This document shows positions 21,682 to 32,344 of a stretch of DNA of 64,000 nucleotides, piece by piece. The stretch spans positions 124,001 through 188,000 of the forward strand of contig JAPDOI010001060.1 in NCBI GenBank assembly GCA_029168955.1, written 5' to 3'. Made by a program: the position numbers and the translations under genes. The notes beneath the pieces are model-generated. The model was not told the DNA's origin, made no database searches, and worked only from the letters and a program-made list of their open reading frames with translations. Numbering within the stretch: the first letter of the stretch is position 1; every line of letters begins with the position of its first letter. This stretch comes from Aplectana chamaeleonis (Eukaryota > Nematoda > Chromadorea > Rhabditida > Cosmocercidae).

Positions 21682-22208
21682 ACAAGTGTCAATCAAAATG
21701 CCAAGATTTATGGAGAGTCGCACGTGGACAAAACTTACCTTAGTTATGCAGGAAGGAATTACTAGCTGAAAATCGAGCAAAATCCGACTCGATTCAGCTG
21801 TTTTGCGTTCACTGAACACTCGCCTCGCTCGTCCACAGAATTGACTTTGGTAGCAGGTTTCTGCTTACTGTTCGAAGATGTGGAACGCGAAGTTGCGGAC
21901 TGCGACGACCGTCATGCGAGACCCGTAAGTTGCAAAGGGGCAACTCACGGGGCTCAAATGACCGCCGCGCTGCGTCTTCGCGCAACCTGTGCTATTCCTC
22001 CATGCCGCAACAGCTGCCAGAACGCGCGGAGGTGACCCTCTTCGCACCCCATGTGCGTCGAGCCAGCCGAGTGGACACCATTTCCGCCCGCAGGGAGACC
22101 AGCCATCGCTAGACGTGTGACGGTTCGATTGATGCGGCCATCCCTACCCGCACAAGTTGACCGCATGCAGTGAGCTTATCTCAGCGCACTGGGGGTTTAC
22201 TACGGGCC

Positions 22209-22587
22209 CAGTTGTAATTATCTAGATTTAGAGATAGAAGTTATCGGCAATGTGCTTTCAAGCAAGCTTTATAATAAAACGGATAGTTTCAATTTTGATG
22301 TCAGAAGGTTACCAGATATCGATTCTTCAATTTCAGTTAATATTAAGAAAGCAACTATTTATACACAAACTCCCAGAATATCTCGTACTTGTTCGTATTT
22401 TGACGATTATAAGAGTAGATTGATTGCACTCAAAACTTCTTTGACCAATGAAAATGAATATCCTAATAAGATGGTGTACGACATATTCTTAGCTGTATTA
22501 ACAAAAATACTTTCAATGTATATAAATATGACCTTTTTTTCTAGAAATAACTATCTTTTAAAGATATCTGAAAGAAGTTTACTGTGA
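22209..22587 (+). pseudogene. Penelope-like element: RT thumb and end of protein
   Basis: Directly after the CAG duplication the frame reads CNYLDLEIEV, then KLYNKTDSFNFDV, a DIDSSI turn and SRTCSYFDDYKSRL, up to a stop at 22585. These follow the pattern (LDL-I, then IYDKRDDF, then a region with RVC and F-R) I recall at the end of Naiad-type proteins. With nothing like GIY-YIG after it, the protein seems to end here, which supports the permuted order. Confidence 0.72.
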
Positions 22588-23380
22588 TGATTCGACTTTT
22601 GTAATTTCTGACTCATTCATCTACTGCTTCGGTTTCGCACATTCGTGTTTTGTGTCATGTTGGGTGCATGTGGGTCTATCGCTGACAACGATTATTGAAT
22701 GTCTTGCTGTCTTCTTGTACTAACTTTTTCATGCTAATCTGCTCCATTTGAACTAACCTTTAAGAAGATACACAGCCAATTGCTGCTGTATCAAACCTAA
22801 TAATTTCTGATTTCATTCACACGTCCTATTTTCGCTTCATTCAATGACTTCTGCAATTTACCCTTTATCTCATTCTGATTATTAGCTCCTTTTCAAATTT
22901 GATTCTTAACACATTCTGATCTTTCATAATTCATTTTGTTCTTCCTTGCTGCTATTTCATTTTACCTTTCTGAATTCTCTGCTCTTGGTAAAGTTTTTCT
23001 GTGTATATTATATTTACGTAACCTCTCACCAATCAGCGTTTCTTTTTTTAAACTGTCTAACACACTTTTATGCAGTCAGATTCACTATTAAGTGGAACTA
23101 CCCACTTAATACGTCATGTAAAAAAAAACGATCGATATAGCGCAGCGTTTCATTTCCCCATGTCAAGCACTCCTTCCACATCTTTCCTTTCCCTCACTCT
23201 CCTTTCCATCCTCATTCCTCATCTTTTTAATTGCCCGATAACTTTATAATAGTTGCTCGTGTTCGAGTTTTGCGTATTTGGCAGCTTGTTTGTGTTCATC
23301 TTCAACACTGGATGGCTTTAATTTCGAAAATTCGCAGAGACGGCGCAGATCAGAGGTTTAATTACTCAAGTTTGAGGAGG
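22588..23380. other. A/T- and pyrimidine-rich, no gene recognised
   Basis: The first part may be the 3' untranslated tail of the Penelope-like element. A C/T-rich stretch follows at 23150-23225. No paired repeats were found. Confidence 0.35.
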
Positions 23381-23381
23381 G

Positions 23382-23729
23382 ATGGACGAGCGGGAATTTT
23401 TCGAGAGATTTAAAGGCTACAGTATCCACAAGGATCTGAAGCGGCTTCTGTTCCTCTCTTTTCAACTCGAAAGTAACAAAATTGTCGATGAGAATGAAAG
23501 GCTAAGGCAACTGGTAGGCGAAAAAGAGGCGCTTATCGATAGCCTATCACACGAGCTCAAGAGTGGTGATTTTCGTGAACTTCGCGATAGAGTCAATATC
23601 CTGGAGGCTCAGAACATTCAGTCACAAATTACTCTGCAGCAACTGGAAGAAAGAATCAAGGATATGGAACGGCGCAATGGAACCAAACGCTTCCCACCTG
23701 CACTGCGTGTACACCGTTCGAACCACTGA
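23382..23729 (+). CDS. candidate host exon encoding a coiled coil
   Basis: The start ATG at 23382 follows a purine-rich GAGGAGGG context. The protein begins MDEREFFERF and from about residue 30 to 100 is rich in Leu, Glu, Lys and Arg in heptad-like spacing (NERLRQLVGEKEALI, LEERIKDMERR), typical of a coiled coil. I do not recognise the family. The last 15 codons before the stop at 23727 look unlike the rest, so the true exon probably ends earlier at a donor I cannot fix. It lies 100 bases before three exons that splice cleanly in frame, so both may be one gene, but no donor here has the phase those exons need. An intermediate exon may be missing. Confidence 0.45.
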   Translation: MDEREFFERFKGYSIHKDLKRLLFLSFQLESNKIVDENERLRQLVGEKEALIDSLSHELKSGDFRELRDRVNILEAQNIQSQITLQQLEERIKDMERRNGTKRFPPALRVHRSNH

Positions 23730-23834
23730 AGCGGCTCTTACATTTTTACGTTTTAAATTGGCATTTTGTCATTTTGTTTTGCGTATGTTTCAAAAACATT
23801 GTTTGATTGATTGTTGAATGTTTAATGTATAAAG

Positions 23835-24322
23835 ACATCTCGTGAGTCCTGATGTTTATGCAAATATAACATTTAAAACATGGAAAAAGTTCCAAGAATT
23901 GTCTCATCTCCCGGCACATCTTTCCTTTGCACGCGCTGTCAGACGAGCGGAATCCAGACAGTTCTATGAATCAATAGAACTCCTTGCCCCGGTTGCCGAC
24001 ATCGAGTGAGTAACATTTATTCAGTTACATTATCACAATGTATGTAGCTATAGGAACTATTTGGCAGAGCGAGGTTTACTAACGTGGCCACTGTCGACGG
24101 TGAGGACCTCGATTTGAGTGCGTCTTGGAAAAACGAGAGAAACCAGATAGGTATTCTCAACGATTATTGTCTTTAGCATGTTGTTCGTTTCAGACTCTAC
24201 CCGAAAGTCGGCGAGGAATGGATCGTCAAGCCAGACGAGTTACCACCTTGCGGAGCCGCTTTGATTTGTTCAAACATCAAGTCCCCAACTCTACCATAGC
24301 TGTTGTCAAGAATATATTCTAG
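23835..24322 (+). CDS. candidate host gene, three 3' exons
   Basis: Exons at about 23835-24005, 24048-24099 and 24194-24322 join in one frame to a TAG at 24320. Introns are 42 bases (GTGAGT to TATGTAG) and 94 bases (GTGAGG to TTTCAG), lengths and acceptors usual for nematodes. The protein includes FKTWKKFQELSHLPAHLSFA, RNYLAERGLLTWPL and a basic end with RQARRVTTLRSRFDLF. I recognise no domain. Frame continuity across both introns and an in-frame stop are the evidence. The 5' boundary is uncertain and it may belong with the coiled-coil exon at 23382. Confidence 0.5.
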
Positions 24323-26470
24323 AAAGTAGATTGTATCCTATAACTGATAAAATCTGTACTTTGGGTTCGTCCTAACGGTATAAAAATTAGCGAAATCGTT
24401 TGTGGCAACATATTTCTTACTCAAACAATCGCCGCATTCAATGCGTGTATTCAATTTGAAGACGAGGCGGTTTCGACCACAGTCAGGAAATTTGCTTCTA
24501 GGGGAGCACGCCATCTTATTGCTTCGAAATACAGCACGTCCCGCAACGAAATAGACGTTCAATGCGCGCGTGATACATATTCAAATTGATGACAAAACTA
24601 TTTTTCAAAAAAGGAAGGCATACAACGCACTCTTGAGACGGGGATCAGATTTCGGCAGCTTCACCGTTTCAATTCCCCAACTTTGCGGTACTTGGACAGC
24701 CCAGCAGCTGCAGACCCTGGTCCAACCACCGGCGGCCCCTCATGATGGTCGGCAAGCTGGCCGAGCCGCATGTCGGTGTGCCGGCGGCGTCGCATGTCAG
24801 CCTCTGCGATGGAGCCTTTCCATGGCTGTGGTCACTCAAGTTGATTCATTTTTGACACGCATTGAATGTGAAAATTTTCTGAGTATTTGAACTTTTGAAG
24901 CAAATTTCCAGAATTTCGGTGATATTGTGGACAATATTTTTGTGCGGACTATTGGTAAGCATAATCGAGAAATCGGCGAATACAATCTTTAGGTTTTCTG
25001 CTACGAGCGGCTTAGATTAATCGATGTTATCTATTGACCAAAAACTTTTTGTGCATCTCGTGTTATTTGTGACTATGCTACAGTAATTTTCGGAATGATT
25101 TTAATGTCATGTTCAATTTCATGTTGAATACTTTTCTCAGTTTTGATCTGGAGTTGCGGAACGTATAGGGATGTAGTTACTTGCAGGTAATAAGAAAAAG
25201 CTTTCCAAAACCTCCTTTTTCGGCAACAGATACAATAAATGGAGGTGCAGCCAGCCGACCTTGGTCACGGAAGGTGTAGAATGAACTGGGCTTGTACGCG
25301 GCATGAAAGGAGCGGAGTGGCTGGCTGCGGGAGTGACATCGTGAACAACTTTCAAACACGATAACTCAATGCATATGAGAACCATATGGTAGGAGTAAGG
25401 TTAAGGATGACAACTCAATACTTCATGATTACGATGAGTTCGTATCACTTTACAATCAAATTAAAAACATTGCTTAATAATTAACGCTAACTCAGAAATG
25501 AGGTGGTGTTGATAAACTTTCAATGCTCCGGAGATCCAATTAGGTGACCAATGTAGATGCGAGAACTCGCCGACAATATCCTCTTCCTACAATGCACCGT
25601 GCACTGGAGCAATATTTTGTAACACCATTGAACGCACGAATTGTTTAACCCCAGGCTGAGCCGATCAATGAACTGCGTCTTCTTCAAGTCCTTCAGAGTT
25701 TTCGCTTGACGGAAGAACCTTTGCATCCATGCCTTGCGCAAAACCTCCGCCAGCTAGATCATGGAAATCTACAATACCTTACCGCCAAGGCCTGCTTACG
25801 GAGGAAATGCGTTTGCGCCCACTCTAAAGCAGGCATGATGCGGAAAAATCGAACTCCTTCTGAAATAATATGTTCAGATTCCTGAAAGCATCATTTGGAA
25901 CTCCTCTTACGGCCGTAACCACTCTTCCCTTTAGCGTCAAAGTCGAACATGAGTATTCTTTTATTCTTCAGGCGCCATTCACAATGACTGATATCACCTG
26001 AGAAAAAAATCATTCGAGGTTGAAGTATGAGCCGCCTCTACTTCGAGGAGCCTGTAAAACAAATCTCGAATCACTGAGATTATTCGTAGGATTAAGTAAT
26101 CATCCCTCTGACCTCACAGCAGAAATATTAATATAGAATTCGCTGCTGGATTAAACTGAAGGCCAAGATCTAGGTATTATCTGGTTTGAATACAACAATA
26201 GTCATCCAATACTTACCAGCTCTTACATTTGATCTGAATGTGTCCCCCCCCCGGTTCTTCACAGCTTTCACTATGTAGAATGTGTAGAGGGGTAGGATGA
26301 GATACGGTAGGAAGGGGATAAGGATAGGGTTAACAGAGACTGTGCTAACTACCCGCCGTGAAAAGTACGTTCATCCTCATTGTGTATGTCTCGGTCATCG
26401 TCAACTGGCGATCAGGACCGAACATCGAAGAAAGAAGAAAGAAGGTCAAGAAGCCGCCAGCAGTGAAAGG
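24323..26470. other. no gene recognised
   Basis: A GC-rich patch at 24700-24810 (CCGGCGGC-type words) and a small run of C at 26245 stand out. Reverse-strand frames at 25520-25741 and around 25900 (FDAKGK, GYGRK) are short and not assignable. I could not find an LTR for the retrotransposon to the right. Confidence 0.35.
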
Positions 26471-26479
26471 AGACTAGAA

Positions 26480-27040
26480 GAAGGAAGATGGATCAGCAAA
26501 GTGCAAAAGGACACTGCACAAGGCGCGGAAAGATTTGGACTCATGCCTAAAGTCCAGAGGCCTGGACAGGCGTTGCAAGAGTTGAGTTACTGCAGAAGGC
26601 AGCTAATGGGTGTAGTTTTGACACCATCCAAAATCACAGTGATGCTTTTGTGACAATGGTGTTCATAGGCGCATTGACTTCCGTCAAGACGAGGAAGCGA
26701 TTACTCGAAAAAGAGCAGCTGACTCCGAAAGACGCTCTGGAGCAGGCTGAATCTTACGAGAGGGTGGGAGCAAACGCCCCTCATCTAAAAGAAGAACCTG
26801 CACAAATTTGGGTAGCCCTAGTCAGGAGCAGAAGGGAAGACCGTAATCGACAGGTACCTAGGCGTCCCCATTCGCAAGGCAGAGTTGTAAGGAAACCGGG
26901 CTAAGGCCCTGCTCGGGACAAAATAAAGCGCTTGGTTTGCGGTGCGTTGGGGCATGTCGGATACGTGTGTTTCAAGAAAGATAGAGCTTACTGTAAAATA
27001 TGCAATGTGAAAGGTCATTATCTAGAGACGTGCAGGAGAC
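26480..27040 (+). pseudogene. Gag-like region with zinc knuckles
   Basis: Around 26560-26760 the Gag C-terminal part is seen in one frame (FVTMVFIGALTSVKTRKRLL, then LTPKDALEQAESYE). At 26935-27040 a CX2CX4HX4C knuckle (CKICNVKGHYLETC) follows a first knuckle whose leading Cys is lost (VCGALGHVGYVC). Knuckles bind the element RNA during particle assembly. The frame shifts at least twice. Confidence 0.75.
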
Positions 27041-27391
27041 CGATTAAAATTGGACGACAAGTCTCCCGCCAGGTACACTAGTGCGTTGAGCTTCCCGGGG
27101 GCTCCGATAGTGAAGAGGAGTGGGCTGAATGCGGTCTCTATGACGTTGAACCGCCGCCGACCTCGCAGTCGTAGAGCGGCTAACCCGGTGAGAAAAATAG
27201 TGTTGGGGTGCTTCAGCCGTGTATGTATGGTAATACGGAAACAAAGAAGGTGAACCTACATAAAAGTAACGGTTGCCGAGCGCAGATAAGCATGCTTCAA
27301 GAAGGAAGAGCATTAACCCAAGAAAACCAGCAGGAACTAGAAGGAGCATCCCCCAAATAAAATCGATGGACTAGCCTCTGAGCCACCAAGA

Positions 27392-27637
27392 ATGTTTGAA
27401 ATGGAAGTCAACAGCCCGAAAATCCTTTTTGAGCTGGACACAGGCGCTTCCATGACAATCATAGATGAGAAGACGTGGTGCAAATTAGGAAAACCACAAT
27501 CGCGACAATCGGAAGTAGAGGCGACGGCTTATGATAATGAAAAAGTAAACTTCCAAGGGAAACTTTGGCTTATCTTGAAATTCGCAGAAATAACGGATGT
27601 GCATGTATTCAAAGATGCAACACACTCGCTTTGCTGA
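27392..27637 (+). pseudogene. retroviral-type aspartic protease
   Basis: FELDTGASMTIID carries the catalytic Asp-Thr-Gly of retropepsins, followed by a W and a beta-rich segment. The frame ends in a stop at 27635, where the flap and second conserved segment would follow. It would cleave the Gag-Pol polyprotein. Confidence 0.8.
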
Positions 27638-27643
27638 AGATAT

Positions 27644-28560
27644 ATGATAAGGGCGTTGCAAATAGATTGCGGGCCTCACTACGGAAATGGGCATTATGTC
27701 CATGAGTTGAGCAATAAAGAAATCAAGAAAGAAATAGTGCGTATTCTATCGCAGAACAAAGAACTTTTTCAGGGCGGCGTGGGTCGCTGTACAACAACGA
27801 AAGCGGAATTGAAGTTCACAAAGGAGACGATAACGAAAATTTTCGGAGTGAGACCAGTCCTAATAGCTCTGAGGTCTAAGGTGGAGGCTAAACTAGAAAA
27901 CTTAATGAGCAATGGTACACTAAAGAGAGTGGAACAATCCGATTCGGAAGCACCGCTTGTTGTGGTTCCGACGCCTGGAGGCAAAATAAGGATATGCGGT
28001 GATTATAAAGCTGCAATAAATCCACACTTGGGCATTAACCAATATTCTTCACCTAAGCCTGATGACTTATTCCACATGTTGAATGGTGGAGAGAAGTTTT
28101 CCTAACTGGACCTGTCCGATGCATACACGCAGGTGGAACCCAGAGAGGAATTCATGAAGTAGATACACTACGATAAACACCCAGAAGGGTTTGTTTCAGT
28201 ACACGATAGTCCCATTTGGGATAGCGTCCGTACCCGCGATATTTCAAAGAATTATGTAAACTAGGTTAGCAGGCATAAAAGGTGTATCGATCTACTTGGA
28301 CGATATTACTGTAACCGGTCCAGATAAAGAATCACATCTTCAAATATTGGAGAAAGTACTGGAGAGGCTGCGTAAGGTAGGTTTCCGGCTAAAACGCGAG
28401 AAATGCGAATTTTTTAAGGAAGAAATGAAATCTCTCGGACATGTTGTGAATTCCAATGGTATTAGACCGTCACCGAATAAGTTGAAGGCAATGCTGAACA
28501 TGCCCGAACCAAAAAAAAATACTCAAGGAGGTGGAGTCGTATGTAGGCATGGTGCAATAT
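27644..28560 (+). pseudogene. Ty3/gypsy-type reverse transcriptase
   Basis: The RT starts after a linker with the substrate-side motifs APLVVVPTPGGKIRICGDYK (27950-28010). It then has LDLSDAY with the first catalytic Asp near 28110, VPFGIASVPAIFQ in another frame near 28210, and YLDDI with the catalytic pair at 28292. It ends with LGHVVNSNGIRPSP. In-frame stops at 28103 and 28158 and shifts near 28200 disrupt it. Confidence 0.88.
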
Positions 28561-29100
28561 TATGGGAAGGTAATTCCACAGTTAGCCACATTAGCAGCCC
28601 TGTGAAACGCACTCAGGAAGAAAGGCGTGCCTTGGGTATGGGTCAAAGAGCAGAAGCAAGCGTTTCAATCTATAATAGAGAAATTAGCGCATTACAATCC
28701 AGACATACCGGTAGTATTGGCAACAGAGGCTTCCGAGTATGGAGTTGGAGCAGTGCTCTACCACAAATATGCAGATGGTAGTGAAAAAGTGTTAGCATAC
28801 GCATCGAGATGGCTAACTAAGGAAAAGCGAAACTATGCCCAGATACATAAAAAAGCCCCGGGCATTGTGTATGGAGTAGAGAAATTCGATCAGTGTCTTT
28901 ATGGACGAAGGTTCATACTTCTTACAGACTATCAACCGCTGGTACGAATGTTTGATCCGAAACAGGGACTCCCAGTTGTGGCAGCAAAGGTGTTAAACAG
29001 GTGGGGTTTGCGTTTGATGGTGTACTCGTTTGATGTAGGGTACAGGAAGACTGAAGAACTCGGTAATGAAAATGGTCTATCAAGATTACCTGACCGAAGA
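28560..29100 (+). pseudogene. RNase H domain of the retrotransposon
   Basis: In the frame from 28627, ATEASEYGVGAVL replaces the usual ATDAS, losing the first catalytic Asp. YAQIHKKAPGIVYGVEKF (usually E-K-E-A) and LLTDYQPL follow, a normal order for gypsy RNase H. The domain would degrade RNA in RNA-DNA hybrids. Confidence 0.82.
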
Positions 29101-30165
29101 GAACTGCTCAGTGCAGAAATGGTAGTAAATGAAGTGAGGATACAACAAGTAGTGGAAGAAAGTATGTCAGGACTGCCGATGACGCAGAAGGAAATAGCTC
29201 AAAGTACTATGGAAGACAGTACTTTGAGGCAGGTTGTCAAGTGCATACAAAAAAGATGGCCCGCAAAAGTAGAGGATCGTATTAGATCGTCTGCGTTCAA
29301 GAGAGCAGCGTTATCAATGCAAAAAAGATGCGTATGGTGGGGAAATAGGGTTGTCCTTCCCACTAAGTACTACGATCAGGTACTGAAGATTCTTCGCAAC
29401 AGTCATTATGGCCGTAACAGAATGGTGAGGCTGGCGAGAAGCAAGATATAGTTTCCAGGTATGGATGCAGCCATCGAGAGAGCGACAGAAGAGTGAAAAA
29501 TATGTGCAGCATTGGGCAAAATCCAGTGCGCAAATCTCTTCACCCTTGGGAAGAACCACAAAAAGTATGGGATCGACTGCATATAGTTTTTTGTGAAGCC
29601 AACGAAAGTAAATGGCTTGTGGTTGTGGACGCCAAGTCAAAGAGGCCAGAAGTGATTTGAATGGGCTCCACTACACGCGAAAAAAAAACTGTAGGAAAGC
29701 TGAAAGAGGTTTTCAGCAGGAATGGATTACCTGAACAGCTAAACCTCTCTTTACATCAAAGCATTTTTGCGAATATTGTGCGGAAAGGGGATTGAACAAG
29801 CGTAATCCCCACCGTACCATCCTAATTCGAAAGGTGAAGAGAGAGATTCGTGCAGACATTCAAAAACGTTCTGTGTAAGGGACTCCATTCCGGCAGAAAT
29901 GATGAGAATACAGTGATGGATTCATTATGTGAATACCGAGTAACGCCGCACAGGGCTACAGAGAAAGCTCCAGCAGAAATGCTGATAGGTCGAAGCCTAC
30001 AAACTACACTGGACGTGATAAGAAGGGAAGGAAACCGAGCACCTCTGAACAAGTACCGCACAAAAATGAAAGAAAACTATGACAGAGTTAAGAAGGTGAG
30101 AACCTTCAGAGTTGGACAAGAAGTATTTGTCCAGAATTATTCGAATACCGGAGATAATTGAGTGT
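29101..30165 (+). pseudogene. integrase remnant
   Basis: After the RNase H, the N-terminal integrase part is weak, and a degraded core lies at 29450-29800 with several stops. A clearer C-terminal part reads YRVTPHRATEKAPAEMLIGR near 29940 and FRVGQEVFVQNYS near 30110, the end of the core and start of the C-terminal module in gypsy integrases. A basic stretch RRSRRKRTPTERMKDFV near 30370 probably continues the protein. Confidence 0.75.
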
Positions 30166-30585
30166 CCTGTGTAGTGGTGAGAATCTTTGGATCATACATG
30201 TACGAGGTCAACATAAGTATGGGACAACGAAAGGTCCATGCAAAGCAGATGAAATCTGGCATGGTTGGTAGACGGAGGAGGTAGACGACTATAAGTTATT
30301 AGCAAAAGGTAATGAAGGCAGAAGACAAGATGAAGTGAGGTTGGAAGAACTACCGATCGCTATGTCTAGCGAGTGTCGAAGGTCGAGGAGAAAACGGACG
30401 CCGACAGAGCGAATGAAGGATTTTGTCGAGAATGATAAGAGACGGAAGGTGCATGGTGTTTTGATACGGTGCAATGCGGTAAACAGAGAGTGGAGTGATA
30501 AATCATGCTGGGTCTATAAAAAGGCTGAGGAAGAGGATGGCGGTAATTTATGTGAACATTTCAACGGCCGACGCACCCGCCAGCA

Positions 30586-31102
30586 TACTCAGGTACTCAG
30601 GGCGACAGCCGGCGAACCTCTATGCCGAAAACGACGGCCGGCGCCCCACATTTCGAGGGTGCCGGCCAGTGGCGAACCATGATGCATGCGACGCACACGC
30701 AGCGCGGATATTGGCTCGCCCGCGAGCCACAAAACACGCCACGCCATCTTCAGTTTGGCCGGTTGGAGAGACATTTGATAATGATCACGAATGATCACAT
30801 CGTAACAAGCTTATCACGTGCACAGCCGGTATAGAAGGCGCCTCATCTCACTAGAGTCCTCGTTCGGCATTCTAATGCCGGCCCTGGAAGGTGACTTCGA
30901 GCCACTCTCCGAAGGCCAGCAGAAGGGATTTTCGCCGCGATCCGCGGGAGGGTGGTTCCTCACTGCAGACTGCGGCGGACCAAGGCGGGGCGTTTCTCCG
31001 CCGTAGGGCCGGGGTGACATGCTCGACGTAAACATTAATACGAATAATGATCGCGGGCCAGCTGGGAAAGGTTCGCCGGCCGTCGTCCTGAGTACCTGAG
31101 TA
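30586..31102. mobile_element. 517-bp paired-end element, CCAGCA duplication
   Basis: The ends TACTCAGGTACTCAGG and the inverse at the right match for about 30 bases with few differences, and CCAGCA flanks both sides. The terminal repeat is itself a doubled TACTCAGG. The interior is GC-rich and non-coding. It lies in the right flank of the gypsy-type element. The superfamily is unknown to me. Confidence 0.8.
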
Positions 31103-31164
31103 CCAGCAGCCGTTCGCAGGAGGGACGGGACAGCCGTTCCCGTCACCGAGCCCCAGATCATCTA

Positions 31165-31307
31165 TCGTCCATCACTGGATGAGCGATCGCCGCGACGCTG
31201 CTTGGCGGGAAAAATTGCGCACGGGAAAACGAAGGGAGAGTGGCTATTGATCACGCAATTTTTCCGCCAAGCAGCGTCGCGGCGATCCCTCATCCAGTGA
31301 TGGACGA
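31165..31307. mobile_element. MITE family A, 143 bp, TA-flanked
   Basis: The most regular copy in the window: ends TCGTCCATCACTGGATGA and inverse, with internal palindrome GATCGCCGCGACGCTGCTTGG. It can fold completely. Confidence 0.92.
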
Positions 31308-32340
31308 TACATACAGCCGCCACACTACGAACGGATGCCCATGCCGTACGTAACATCGTACGAAGCCGCGTTAGAAATGGTGCGTGAATGACGTTCAACA
31401 CTGTGGTATGTACTGTAATCGTGATCTGTTACAGGTGCAAGCAGAAGGCAGTCAGCGACGCAGGCGGGAAAGACGGACGGGGGGTACCTGAGCCAGTTAG
31501 CTCAGCTGGTGCAGTCGCTGCGTCGGCTGGTGGGTTGGTCCAGGACCCCTCGCTCCGTCGTCGTCTCTCGTGAAACCAGAAGCCCGCCAAGGCCGCACCG
31601 AGGAGAAGGCCTGAGAAGAGATCGCAATGCAAGGCAGCCAGTGAGCCGTGAGCGGATCGAGGACAGCATTTTTTTCTGCCTGTGAATGTCAATGAATTCT
31701 GACTATATACACACGAGACTCCGATCTTTTTGGGTGGAGCTGCGCATGTGTGCACGAATCTTCAACTTAATAACGTGACTAGACGAAAAATACCGTACGG
31801 TGCCGATTGCCACAAAGCCATAAAATACTTTTCAACTTTCATTTGAGAGTTTGAGTCGGTCGGTCTGATATAGAAAAGCAACTGATATCATAATTTCATG
31901 CCCTTGTGGCGATCGGTACGGCACGGTATTTGGAGTTTACTAATAACGTGTTAACTCTAATTTTGACCCGTTTCTTGTCGTAACCTTCATGGTCTTTCAA
32001 CCGTTTGCGAACCAAACAAATTTCTATGGTTTTCTTAAAAAAAATTTTCGTCGCGACCGCGGCCTTCAAGCCCCCGTCACAGTAGGACCATAGTCCGTAA
32101 TCCCTACACGGTCGATATTCAAGCGAGGCACGCGAAACGAGGAAAAAATTGTCCTACGGTAGTCCTTCCTGGCTTCTCACTAGTCCCTCCTAGGTCGTCC
32201 GTAGTCCAACCCCGTCGACATGCATATAAAACGCTCACAACTAGGACAAAAAATTGACTTTTAATAGTTCCTCCCACTCAGCAGAAAATTTTCTTGCGGT
32301 TCACCGTTGACTTACGGGAGAATTACCGCAATCAAGTGGT
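31308..32340. other. no gene supported
   Basis: A GC-rich open frame with a possible acceptor (TTACAG at 31430) runs from about 31432 to 31683 but matches nothing I know. CGGTACCGTGCCG-like words near 31800 and 31915 form a weak inverted pair. Confidence 0.3.
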
Positions 32341-32344
32341 GATA

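Larger units (their letters stand above)
19542..22208. mobile_element. 2.67-kb element, GGCCCGTAGTAAA ends, CAG duplication
   Basis: The ends GGCCCGTAGTAAACCCCC and its inverse are perfect over at least 18 bases, and CAG flanks both sides. Removing it joins the RT palm and thumb codons in frame (SEY then SCNYLDLEI), so the boundaries are secure. A 582-bp relative with the same ends lies at 39216-39797. No transposase frame is recognised inside, so it is non-autonomous. Its interior holds a tRNA-Pro-like sequence, a family A MITE and a fold-back with hammerhead-like arms. The superfamily is uncertain: the 3-bp duplication suits Harbinger-like elements. Confidence 0.85.
17041..22587 (+). mobile_element. 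Penelope-like retroelement with upstream GIY-YIG (Naiad-like), broken by insertions
   Basis: Five stretches on one strand, in order, match a single Penelope-like element protein: an N-terminal GIY-YIG endonuclease region, a middle region, RT palm, and RT thumb. Classical Penelope elements carry GIY-YIG after the RT, whereas the Naiad/Chlamys clade carries it before. Here the endonuclease region precedes the RT, and the middle words SPISIRIFNYS and HVITGD are those I recall from Naiad-type proteins. The element is interrupted by two TTAA-type MITE remnants (18364-19171), a 153-bp TAA-flanked element (19299) and a 2.67-kb CAG-flanked element (19542). No terminal pLTR repeat was found. An alternative is that the GIY-YIG belongs to an upstream tandem copy, but the in-frame middle region argues against that. 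Confidence 0.75.
26480..30480 (+). mobile_element. degenerate Ty3/gypsy-type LTR retrotransposon
   Basis: Gag zinc knuckle, aspartic protease, RT, RNase H and integrase follow in the Ty3/gypsy order. Dozens of stops and frameshifts make it inactive. The order RT, RNase H, integrase separates it from copia types. No pair of LTRs was found by eye: a TATAAAAAGG at about 30518 could be an LTR promoter remnant, but nothing matching it precedes Gag. The right end is cut near 30586 by a small paired-end element. Confidence 0.85.

Noticed and set aside
30510..30530. TATAAAAAGG as an LTR promoter
   Set aside because: No matching sequence lies upstream of Gag, so an LTR cannot be supported.
31498..31545. 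tRNA-like A box TAGCTCAGCTGG with GGTTGGTCC
   Set aside because: The B box is not a match and the spacing is about 35 bases instead of about 44, so no tRNA can be supported.
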